Made by a program: the position numbers and the translations under genes. The notes below the pieces were generated by a model, which was not told where the DNA came from, made no database searches, and saw only the letters and a program-made list of their open reading frames with translations. From contig RMBW01000018.1 in the NCBI GenBank assembly GCA_004009845.1, positions 310,001 to 374,000 on the forward strand: DNA of 64,000 nt, written 5' to 3'. Below are positions 37,127-48,480 of this stretch, one piece after another (positions within the stretch are counted from its first letter, which is position 1; each line of letters begins with the position of its first letter). This DNA is from Davidsoniella eucalypti. Its lineage: Eukaryota; Ascomycota; Sordariomycetes; Microascales; Ceratocystidaceae.

Positions 37127-39000
37127 AGCCCCGTTTGACGGCATCGGTCAATCTGCCTATGTCAAGCTTGGCAACTACCTTCCTGGCAACTAAACCCCTG
37201 CTTCTGTAATTGCTCATCTACTCTTGTTTTATCTGTTTTTCCGCGAATGATGGCAATAAGTCAGGGAGGTATATATATTTCTAACCCTTGATAACCCTGG
37301 TATACATTACCCCATCAAAAGGTTAAAGCTAGTAGGCTTGAACTAATCACAAAATCTCCAATGCTATTATACCATTGTTCTTGGACTATTATTTAGACAT
37401 TTAGCAAGTCTCTATTAGCGTAAGAAATAATCAACATAATTCACAAGCATGGGAATCTTGGTGCCTTAATAGCAAGTTGTTTTCCTTATTTGTATTAGTC
37501 GCCGTGCCTTCGCTTTAGTAAGGAAAAACTTCCTTGTTATATATATATATATATATTTCGGCGATAATCCAAGAAGAGATATATCGTGTGACTGGGTAGT
37601 ATGAGGACGGAAAAGAGCCTTGAAATTATTAAAGCATGTCAGTGACAGGCTTGACGACAAGCTCCCAAAATGGTAACTCTTCCTGTTTGATTGATTTCTA
37701 TTTCTGCTACTGGCATTATTACCTGGTTAGTGGCAGGCGAAATTTCAAGAGTAATCACTAAAAAGAAAAGCTGGTGGCAGATAGGAACACTAATTACTAG
37801 TTCAATATATGTATATATCGGAAAACTGTAATACTCCTGATGTTACATACAAACTACTGGCATACTGCTTACAGGTATTACGTATAACCCTGATAATATA
37901 GACTGACTTCAACGTTATGAGATATGTTCTGATGGGGAACCATCATAAAATAAGAAGCTAAGCTAAAATTAGAAGGTTGTAATAGGAGGAAGTTGGGATG
38001 TTTAAGTTTATGTACATACAGACGTAGCTGTTTGTATGTATCCGTATATTACACATGGCGTTTATTCATTGTATGCTATGCTGCTCCGATACATGAGATA
38101 CTTAAACTGGATAAGCAACTAGTGGAATTTAGGTTCTCAAAGTCAAAAGACTGGTTTCCGGATTTCACTTCAGTGATGGAAGAAATATGCTAGTCTCTAT
38201 ATAGTGTATTTGTCCGTCAGATAATATGTAGTATCTCTTAGATTCCCTACACAAGAAGTAACCACGATCATTTCAAGCATACGTTTGCTTTTGTTCTTCA
38301 TGTACGAAGAATGTGTTTTTTCCCTTATTTCTGTTATCTGACAACATATATGCAGGCTTACCTAGGTGGTTGGACGAGATATATTGGGGAAGGGGGGGAA
38401 TGATAGCACAACGAATTCTGTTTACTCATCATGAATATTATCTCTACTTTGTACACATATATCAAGCCCGATATCTGCGTCACACACCTTGCCATACGAG
38501 ACAACAGATAAAGCTTCCCCCCTCCACGACGTACAATTTAGATGCCGGTATGTCACTAGTTCATATTTCCCATGCATGTGTCGAGCTTGCTTTGCTTTTG
38601 TTTCGTTATTTTCCTTCCTCAACCTTTATCAAATATGGCTAGTGGCATAAGAGAATAAAACAACCTGTTGACTAACAACTCTATGCTGGCCTGTTGGGAA
38701 ATGGCCGAAAAGAAGCGAAACTGTATGTCTCAGTGACAAGTCAAGGGTCAACATACAAAGCTTCGTATCTGATGAGTGGGTAGAAAGGGTAGAGAGAGGA
38801 GAAGCTCTATGTGTTTGCATGTGTGATATGACGGGTATTATATATTCCGTGCTATATACAGAAAGAGACATGTTTGTACCCATACATATGTTCAAGTATC
38901 CCATGTACGTGCCCATACATGGCTAGTCGCTAGACTGTTGTCTCATCTTCCGTGCTAGTTCCCACGATTTGCCTTTCAGCTTCAGCTTCGTCTAGCCTGG

Positions 39001-41300
39001 TTTCTCGGTGAGATCCTATGTTCTAATAGGCCGAGTTACAAATTCTGCTTATCTCTATGGTGTCTAGTCTTGTCTCTCTATTTCTGGGTGGCAGGTATAT
39101 ACAGGACTGGAGGGCCAGAAGTTTAGTACATTATATTGTCGTCTCTTTGTTCTACATCATTTTGTCATTGATATAGTTTCTTTCGCTACAGCTTTTGTAA
39201 TTGGCTGCTAATAACTATAGGTTTATATCAATCTTGTTGTTTCTTGTCTCCATAAACCTGGAGTATCGTTTCGATGGGTATCCATATGGACTGTTACTTT
39301 GTTGGGGATATCCGTCTAGGCTGTCACTTGCTTGACCAAGTCTCCAACGGGCCGGCCTCTTCCTTTGTTGTCTCGTATTTATTGTTCTCATGTAGTATTT
39401 TTGGAATTTCTACTTGGTTTATGCGTGTTCCATAGAGAATGGAATATCCAGACCAAATAAACATCAGGCTGTTCCCTGCTTAGCCGTTTTCGATTTTGTT
39501 CTCTTTGTTCCTCTCTTATCTCCATTGCTATATTTCTAGGATCTCGCCCGTTGAAAACATGTTCTGTCTACTCCAATGTATAGCGGCATATACTTGTTCC
39601 ATCTCCAGATCTATCGACATCCCGTGAGGCTGAAGCCTTGCCTTTGGGACGGTTGTCTCTTTCTCCTACACAAAGCTGACAACCGTCGCAGATACGGCAA
39701 TAACCACAAGAACAACAATAAGGCTAGGTGGAGTTGTTCGTTGCTTTTACTCTATTCCTTCCATTCCTTCTCAAGCTCCTTTCTCCGTCAGCCTAGCCAG
39801 CCATACATATCCAAGCAGTGCTTTGTTGTCGAAGCCTGTGTTGTTGACGATTGCATTTGTGTTTGTTTTCCTTGTCTTCATTTGTGTCTATTGTGTATCC
39901 CTCTTCGTCTTCTTCAATAGCTACTGCCATCCGCTTTCTTTTTTTCTTCTCTCATTTCTTGCGACATGAAGCAAAGCACAGAGCAAAATATGCCCTGGCC
40001 ACTCTGCTCTTGTATTTTTCTTTCTTCTGCACCTCTGACCGGGGTAGGGTTGGACGACGCTAGTCCTAAAGCGTCTTAAAATCATGACTATTCCCGTTTA
40101 GTCGGGTAATAATCCCTTGTACGTCACACGTCCTTGTCCTGTTGTTGACAACTTTGTCTTCTCGTTCTTTTTTGTTTATCTTTTTGTTTCGCTCTGCTTT
40201 TCTGGCAAAAGATCGCGATATCTTTCCTCTGTGCTTTTGATCTAGGTTACCATCATGTAATCATCGTGAAGCTGCTACACTGGCGGCATCTGGCTTCTTT
40301 CTCGGCCGATTCTCCTCTGTTTGGCTAGTTATTAATGAGTTCAGCCAGTTAAGCTTTCTTCTGCCAAATTCCCTTTTTGGGCTTGCTTAACGGTTCTTGT
40401 CATACTACAAAAAATACGACTTTCTACTAAACTACACAAAATCTCCTGCAACGGCTTATTGTGCCCAAACAAGGAAATCGAGGTTTTCACTCGTCGGCCC
40501 CAATTTGTCATTCTTCTTTCATTATCTTTCTTCTATCGGCATGGATATTATCATTTTTGTTTTATTATTCTTACCAGCCAATGCGGTATCACATGGACAA
40601 GATGGCCTCATTTCTAGGACATCAGTAGACGCCTGCGACATACGACCTTTGGTTTATTTGTCCTCACTCTGGCCGTCCAGAATGTTCTCGGACTATCGTG
40701 AACTTCCGTCAGAGATACTTGCGTCTCCTATAGCAGCTCGGCGCACAAAATGTGCAGGAGAGAGTAGCATTTCATGAGGAGTCCGCCAGAAAGGATGCGG
40801 ACTTCCCTGTTGGTCTGCAGCTTTGGAATCTGCGTTGAATCTGGACCATCTAACAAGAATGCCTTGACAATACTATTAGACGCCTACTAACTTGCCTATA
40901 GTATGCTACTACCTGGTTGTTGCTTGCTTACCTCGTTATGGCGTTGCAGACTTGTGACCCTGTAGGTATAGTTGTAATGCCCATTGACATACCAACATAA
41001 ACAGCCCCATCTTTGCTCAGGTTGTTCTTAACTCACACTTTCTTTCGAATGCATTCGCTTTTTACTTGTAGTTAACCGAAGACTACTATCGCCCTCGCCA
41101 AAAAAGCACGAATCCTCAAAATATCGCAACACAAAAAGAATAGAGTCAGCGAACTCCCTCGCCCCTCATTCTCTTCCCACGAGCACTACACTATACTCAT
41201 ACGCTACCTTTTGACCCTCAGTGAACTAGCTCAACGAGACACCCTCCCTGCTACGGTCTAGAGCGGTCTTTATAATTCGCCGGTCTCTCGTTGATCTAAC
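39001..41300 (+). other. Gene desert, pyrimidine-rich block that looks like a transcribed leader
   Basis: From about 39.0 to 40.6 kb the plus strand is rich in CTT/TTC, as in fungal promoters and leaders, and unlike the flanking AT-rich sequence. No long frame follows it. The only ATG frame with a hint of function starts at 40541 and is listed separately. A leader without a clear gene might belong to a non-coding RNA. Confidence 0.35.
40541..40777 (+). CDS. Possible small secreted protein, 78 residues (weak)
   Basis: ATG in a reasonable context (GGCATGG) opens MDIIIFVLLFLPANAVSHGQ, which reads like a signal peptide with a cleavage site after ANA. It is followed by 58 residues containing two cysteines (in DACDIR and TKCAGE). 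The frame follows a pyrimidine-rich block typical of leaders. Against it: it is short, has no recognised family and no clear codon preference. I regard it as a candidate only. Confidence 0.2.
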   Translation: MDIIIFVLLFLPANAVSHGQDGLISRTSVDACDIRPLVYLSSLWPSRMFSDYRELPSEILASPIAARRTKCAGESSIS

Positions 41301-44300
41301 AAACATTTTCGGGGCAATAAGCGAACCTATGCACTTGACAGTCATCTTTGAAATACCTCCATTACCTATCAGTGGCAAATATAGGAAAAAGAACAACACA
41401 CAAATGGAAATAGTGAGGTCAAGAGTTGTATCTGATCTTTTTGGTTTGAATGTATATCTACAGTGTAGTTATTACTAAAGAATACACGTAGTAGTATTGA
41501 GGTGCAATTCATAGTAGATTAACTATATGAATAGTCTAGTACAATCAGGTGCAGATTTTCATCCTAGCCAATAGTAATACGTACGTACCATGATTTTTCA
41601 ATATCTGTTAATTGTGTTATAATCTATCGGATAATTTTTTTCGGTTGTCCGACAAAATAAGCTGTACAATGAAAGTCTGAAAATGTTGAGGCCTGGGTAT
41701 TCTTCTAGTGATATGATAGGGATTTATCTAAACTACATCTCAATCTCTAGCCATAGTTCCCGGCTACTCTTGGCTCCATTGTGTTAAACAACAGAGTGGC
41801 ATATTGGCCTTTCCTCTATAGCATCTATACGCTAAGCACCACTTTCCATTGACTGGTTTAGGAACAACACATATAATACCATATCACTATAGCTTTACAG
41901 CCGAGTAGTATATGCAACTAACTAGCATTAGGACACACAGATATACTAGGGTTATGCGCCATGACAGATTAAAGAAGGCGTAGGAAGGGCCGACTGGAAC
42001 AAATACTCTTGGTTTAATTTTTGACTGGTTTGCTACTTCTTGGAAACGGGAACATCGTTTCTTCCATGAGTAGTCTGTGACCTTCAAATCGGCTAATAAA
42101 GAAAGTATTATCCCTTGTAGAATAAGGAAGATATCTTGTTGACTATATGATACATGAATACTATTGTGGTTCTTTATTTACATCTTTCTTTTCTTTGTCA
42201 ATCGATTTCCCAAACGTCCTAACCTTGCCACACACCATATTAGCGGTGAACTGAACCGGTGGTTTGAATATCAAGTCATACCAAACTCTTGACTATGGCC
42301 TTGCTTCTAGTATTGGATATTTTGGTGGTTAGCGCGGCAGTTGATAAACTAACAGTCTGGGCTTGGAGAAGAGCAAGATTGAGAGATACCAATATCGTAT
42401 ATATTCACCATAGCTTTATCTGCGCGCTTACGCTTCTTTTGTAGTTTTTGTTATATGACACACTCTGCTGTGATAGCGTCGGCATGAGAGATATCCGGGT
42501 ACTGTGGCTTAAATTAGTGTCTTTACTAGTAGTTCATAAACGCCCCAACCCATGCATGATCAAGAGGAAAAAATAAGATCTAAAAAGGTTTGCTGGTTGT
42601 TATCCATCCCTAAAGTAAAGAAGCAAACAAGATAGAAGTACCTAGTAGCACTAGCACAGCATAATGACAAGGGAGTATCCTAGTCCGTGCTAACCATAGC
42701 TTAGCAAAAGCAGCGTAAGAAAAAAAAACAATAAAAAGAGAAGGGCTTTCAGCCCTCGGGAAAGTACTGATTATCAAATAGTCGTGATGTGAAATTATGT
42801 CGGTGAGATGGCCAATGTGCTAGATCTGTATGAGAAAATTTAGACTGCAGTAGTATCTAGTATACTATACATATCATACTATCATGCAATATATGAAGCC
42901 ATGCAAGTAGTGACATTCATAGGCCTCCCAGCTATAGCTATGGCTTTGAATACACGCATAATGATATGCAGCCACAATGACTGCAGAAATGTCAGAGTTT
43001 AGTTCTATGTAGCGTCCGTTTGCTGGTAAAATTATAGTCATATTGGTTAGTTGCATATACTACCTATTTGAATACACACTTGTCTTAAACTCTCGTTAGA
43101 AAGATGGGCCTTTGGTAAGAACGAAGTGATATTGGACACTTGACAGCAAATCTACAACGAGGATCACCGAGGGACTCTTCTATGCCTTACTGATGCTACT
43201 ACTCCATTCTAAAACATGTAATTTGCTCAGTTTTGTTCAAGAGAGAAAGAGAAAGATAGAAAATCCAAAAAATCCAAGCGGGAACAAGAAGACCTTGTTT
43301 AAGGAAAGATGCAACCATGCTGCAAGACGCTCGAAGAGGGACTTTTTTGCATCAAAACCGCACTAACATATGTCTCTTTCTGGGTGTTATGGGTGACTAA
43401 GACTGGGGCAGGTCAAGGGTCGGAGGCTTGCTATTGCAAGTTATCAAATTGGTGCGTGGCTCCGAAAACAGGAGTTCCTCTTTGTTTTTTTTTTTCTATG
43501 TGATTTTTGATTGTGCCATCATTGTCTTTTGTCATATAGTTAGTAGGAGTATATTAGTGGGCAAAGAAACATCTTTCGAAAAACGCTGATGGTAGCTCTG
43601 AAAAGGCAAGCTACACCATGCACATGCCACAATTTTCTCATACAAGGGTAATAGATTGTGTAGACTATACAATTACATCTATATTCAAACATGGTTTTCT
43701 CTATCTTGCGGCTCTTATTTCCCTCGTTAACCGCTGACCATTGAGTAAATTTAGAGGTATGGTGAGAATACCTTCTAGCACTTCTTAAATCTTTGTACCA
43801 CTTGTAGTAGGACAGATATACATTATGGAAGTGGAAACAGCATCGACAACTTCTTTTAGGAACTTGCCATGTCAGGCGATTTCAATATTACATGGAATAA
43901 TAATATCGGTTGACACTTTGAATTCAAGAGGCGAGTTTTGAAAACACTAAGAAGTTGGATCACAAACTTCGACATGGGATCTCGTTCCAAGACAAAATAG
44001 AAAGGAGACAGTGAGAAGAAGGGCAGGAAAACAAATCAAGCTAAGTTGAGCTAGATGGGGGTCAAACTAGTGCAATCGTCGAAAGAAATAATGTCCCATA
44101 ATTGGGCTATAATTCTTGTAAATCCAGGATTATAGAAAAAGTATAGCACATGAAGTATTGTATATCGGGCTTATAGCTAAATAGATAGACATTAAAGTAT
44201 ACTCTTAGTTAAGCACGTATACATGAACATATATGTAATGGACGATTTGCAAATCATGGAGCCTACATATACATATGTAATATAGGATCTACAAATAAGC

Positions 44301-45000
44301 CAATATGTTTTTAGATATACATGTTGTTATTGCATTACATGCATCGGCAGCGGCCTAACCACAATAACAAAAAGACTTATAAACTAGTCACACAAAATAG
44401 GCTATCAGTGTGCTAACTGGGTTTAGACGACTATACCTTTGTTTCTTCAATATCACTTTATAATGAAAGAACATTGATGTGCCTTCTAGAAATCTAACAA
44501 GATAATTTACGTGCACCCTGATTATCAAGAAGCAAAGTTTTAAGGATGCTAGTAGATATATGTAAGTATAGAAGTTGCAATGGGGTTGAGGTAGGCTAGG
44601 CGTACCCTGAAAATGACAAAAACCAACTAGAACAAGACGTCAAGTGTAATTACCAGCAGCTAGAAACTTTAGTCGTCACACTAGAGAAAAAAAAAGCCTA
44701 CGAAGAATCGACGGTGTTTTCTTTACGGCCAACAAAAAGAAGAAGAAAATCTCCAAGCCACGCAAAGAGGCAAACTTGTAGAATGCTTTATTTATTTATT
44801 TATTTATATTTTATTTTTTTATTTCAGGAACACGGGTTGTCGAGCATGTCACGGGCTCAGAGCTTGAACATTGGCGGTGGCAAAGTACTAGCGTGGTTCT
44901 CGAGTTGAAGATCTACAAACGAAAGCTATTACTAGTATGGTTAGTACGTATATATCACTAGCCGAAAACCCTCGTTTTGCCTCTTGACAGCAGCACAAAA
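41301..45000. other. Gene desert, AT-rich middle part
   Basis: AT-rich, with TA-rich stretches around 44160-44340 and a TTTA tetranucleotide run at about 44786-44806. No supportable gene and no terminal repeats were seen by eye. All frames are short. Confidence 0.5.
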
Positions 45001-48000
45001 GCCGGGTTTTGGGAGATGGTTCTCGTTGACCTTAGGAATCTAGGATATAGGGTAAACCACGTGGAGAGATATGGAGCGGCGCGGTGCTGATTTCGTGGCG
45101 TATTTACTTGGCTTTCTTTCCGGCCTTCTAACTTTCCTGTTTTTATATATTGTCTTTTTGCTCCCTTTGGGATCTGATCTTGACATGAGCTAAGCCTCGT
45201 TTCTACGGTTATCTGTGGTGCTTGTTTCTATCTTGACTGTGGAAGTTTTACAGCACCTCTCAAGAAATTGGTAGGTGATGGGGACGCAACGGACAAGGGT
45301 GTTGACATTGCTCAATGCACCATGATCATGCATATCGATCGAAAGCGATATAGTGTTTCGTTGGCTATCTCGGAGAGTCTGACAGTAGAAAAAAAGCAAA
45401 TGGGAACAAGAAAAATGTGAATAGCTTAGGAAAGAAGTGAGAATGGGCCAGGGAGATAACACCTTATATGAAGGGCAATCTGATACCGGAGCCTCCAACC
45501 ACAGCCAGCGTGAGGTGTCTTGTTCATAGGCTTGGCGTTGTCGAGAGATGATATCAAGAACCATGAATAGAGGGTAATTGAATGTGTACGTCTGTGGGTG
45601 GACGGATGAGGGATGGAAAGGTTCCGGCCAATACTGACGTTGATATGTGCGTATCAGGGAGTCGGGACATGGTCTTGTAGGGTATAAGCCAATATATAAA
45701 AGGCGCTCAGTGGAAACATTGTGCGTCTGTATATTGGGACCGGTTGGCACTGTAGTGTCAGCTAAGGTAGATGGGCAGCAGGCATAAGAAGTAGAAAGGT
45801 GACAATGCTAATGGTTCGCACAAGGAATTTGTGAAGACGCCTAATAAGGGCTGGCTATGTCCAAGTGTGCGTACGAGACGTGGAGGAGCATAGTATTTGC
45901 ATATTTGTGAAAAGAAGAAGGGAAATGTGTTGAGCAATAAGGAAAGGTAAAGTCATGTTTTAGGCACGTCCATTGAAAATTACTCGGAAGTGCTTAGCTA
46001 AAGAAGGGGGCGTATTTGCAGCCCAAGGCAGGACTTGCGACTTCACAGCAGCATGTCCATGTAGTGTGTAGTGTAATATGTAAGGTCAGTGCCTCTCGAT
46101 ACCTATGTAATGTATATGTACATAAGTATACATACCTCCCTCTCAGGGGGGGGTGCAAGTAAACACATTGGCTGGGAGATTCGTTCTGCAGATGCTGGTT
46201 GAGAGGTGTATACGTATTACCTTTACGGGGAAAACTGCTGCCATACGCCAGCAAATCTAAAGGAAGAAAAGAAGATGAGGGGTATAGGCATATACCATAC
46301 CGCCTTTGAAAATTGGGAAAAAAGTAGAGCTATTTCACATACATGCGTACATTGCATATGCTACGGCCTAAATTCACCGGGCCCACGTACTAGCCATACA
46401 AAATTTGTAGTAGATTGCACCGAAAACACAGAATCTTCAGCAACTCGCTTTAAAGTCCACAAATACACGCACTCGGGGCCACGGGAGCACCTATACGGGG
46501 CAAAGTACACGTCCTTTTACTTAGCAGAGGCAATTTGAGGGTGGTGTGACAAGGAGTCTAACAACGGCGAAGCCTCGAGGAAGCCTAGAGGAAGCCACAC
46601 CAGAGCTTCTTGAGGCGGGAGGCAACCCTCCGAGGCGATCAAAACCACTCAGAAACTAATATACAGAGGAGGCCTATTGGAGACGTTCGAGCCATTCGTT
46701 CTCTTTCGGCAGTTCAGACATCTTCGCGGAGCCATCGATAGCGGGTATCCAGAGAACATAAAACGGGACCTTACAGACCAAGACAAAAGGACAAGTTGGG
46801 TGTTCCAAGAGTTGGAAGTGGAAAAAAAAATCCAAGTCCACAGGGCCCAGCAAAGCACTTCGCTCTCCATACCAACGTGGAGACATCGAAGTTGAAATTC
46901 TACCCGTTGTCCGTTCTCTTTCAACACACATACATATCCCAGGCTTTTGTTTGATACCGGGCCCAAGTTCTCCGAGCAGCTGCTGTCTTTTGAAAACTCA
47001 GTGATATATACTCGGCCCGAGAATATACTATCGGGAAGGCAGATTCACAATCTAGCAAATATTGCAGCAGCAAAGCTGCAGTGGCTGTTAGAAGACGTTC
47101 GTTGATAGCCACTATACCTTGCCACTAAGGATACTACTGCTGGCCGTCATAGTCAGCCAGATAGTCCACAGTCATATACAGAGTATATACTATCTGCCCA
47201 TAGAGCTTAGGCTAAAGCCAACCGTTGCAGTGGAACCCAGCAGGCACCCCACGAGCAGAACTAAGCATACAGATAATACCAGCTTCTGATACTGGAGACT
47301 TAGTTTCTGCACCACACACTCAGTGGCACTCACTCATCTCTGTGCCCTGGTCAGTCACTGCACTGGGTCGACCTGCTTGCCCTGGCCTACGCTTGCCCGT
47401 CTTGTCTTGCGCGTCGGGTGGTCTTCTCTTCTAGAGCTCCTTTTAGAGCTCCTTCTAGAGCTCGGATAACAGTGTACAAGTTTTTGGTGTCATAGAGCTA
47501 GCTGCCAGAGCTGATATAGAACCAGGTGGCTTTGCCATACGCCCACGAGTAAGTTGTTTTTACTTTGCGGAGTGTGTTCTTTTTGACCACCCCTCTCACA
47601 CCCCTCCTAGCTCATGCAGCGGAAGGGCTTTGTTTTTTTGTTGTTGTTTTTTCCCCGTCTGGGATAGATCGGTACTGGGAGGACTGTTGCCAGTGGTTGG
47701 CTGGGAGCAGCAGTCCGTGGATGCGAGGATAGCCACATAGAACACGACAACTAATCTGTGACTGGTCAGCGATCCTAGGAACAGCGAAAGAAGTAGCAGC
47801 AGAAGCATCGGAACGGTATATGTGGCCACGTTCTGGCGAAGCCATCTCAAATTCGACCAGTTCCATTTGCTGCATGCTGTTATCGATATTCGGCACGTAC
47901 TGACGTCGTCAATTATTGGGGGTTTGTTGTCTGTTGACGCCGAGACACGAAGGAGAACACATAGAGAACAAGCTGTAGCAAGCCGGATCTGACAATACAG

Positions 48001-48480
48001 GCCATTGACGCCTGCGTCATCGATACCGCATTCTGGGTTGTGGCTCGTTGGCCGGTTTTCATTAAAGCCAAGGCGACCGCCGCCAATGTCGGTGTTGTTT
48101 TGGGCGGAAAAACTCTGAATTGTGGCAGCGACTCACACAGCACTACTTCACGACAGGAGATTCGAGCTTGATACCACCGGAAACGAAACGGCGCATAGCT
48201 CATAGCAAGCCGTGACTAGACCGCCCGAGAGGCCCATCGCACACCACATTTCGGTAGTGAGCCGCCACACACTGTGCGGTCTGAGGCGTCCAGCGTGGCT
48301 AGTGGCAGCTAGGAAGCGGAGACGAAGCAACTGCCTCCGAAAGACCGCCCTCTGGCTTACCTGGCAACCGCCCAACTCTGTGGGCGAGCCTAGGACTGGG
48401 AGATCCCCAAAGTCGCTACTGGGTTTTCCCGTTGTTTTCCCTGCTCCCGGGAAATAACCTCAGCTTGCAGCCTACGACTA
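45001..48480. other. Gene desert, moderately GC-rich part
   Basis: GC content rises compared with 41-45 kb. A 186-codon open stretch on the minus strand (45190-45750) has no ATG before its 63rd codon and no family likeness, so it is not called. A G8 run is at 46146-46153. A 12-bp unit containing GAGCTC repeats about 2.8 times at 47432-47465. Confidence 0.45.
47432..47465 (+). repeat. Short tandem repeat, about 2.8 copies of a 12-bp unit
   Basis: Units TAGAGCTCCTTT, TAGAGCTCCTTC and a partial TAGAGCTCGG stand head to tail. Each carries the palindrome GAGCTC. Confidence 0.7.

Larger units (their letters stand above)
32628..39000. other. Gene desert, left part: AT-rich spacer
   Basis: No protein gene is supportable. 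Visible items are A/T-rich sequence after POB3, C runs at 35300-35306 (C7) and 35515-35522 (C8), G7 at 38392-38398 and a TA dinucleotide run at about 37539-37555. A tRNA-like element (35974-36045, minus) and a long imperfect hairpin (37078-37126) are listed separately. Frames are short and codon use is not gene-like. Confidence 0.5.

Noticed and set aside
45190..45750. Minus-strand open stretch of 186 codons, the longest in the desert
   Set aside because: It opens with GTG and has no ATG until about codon 63. No motif; length is only mildly unusual for about 19 kb of sequence.
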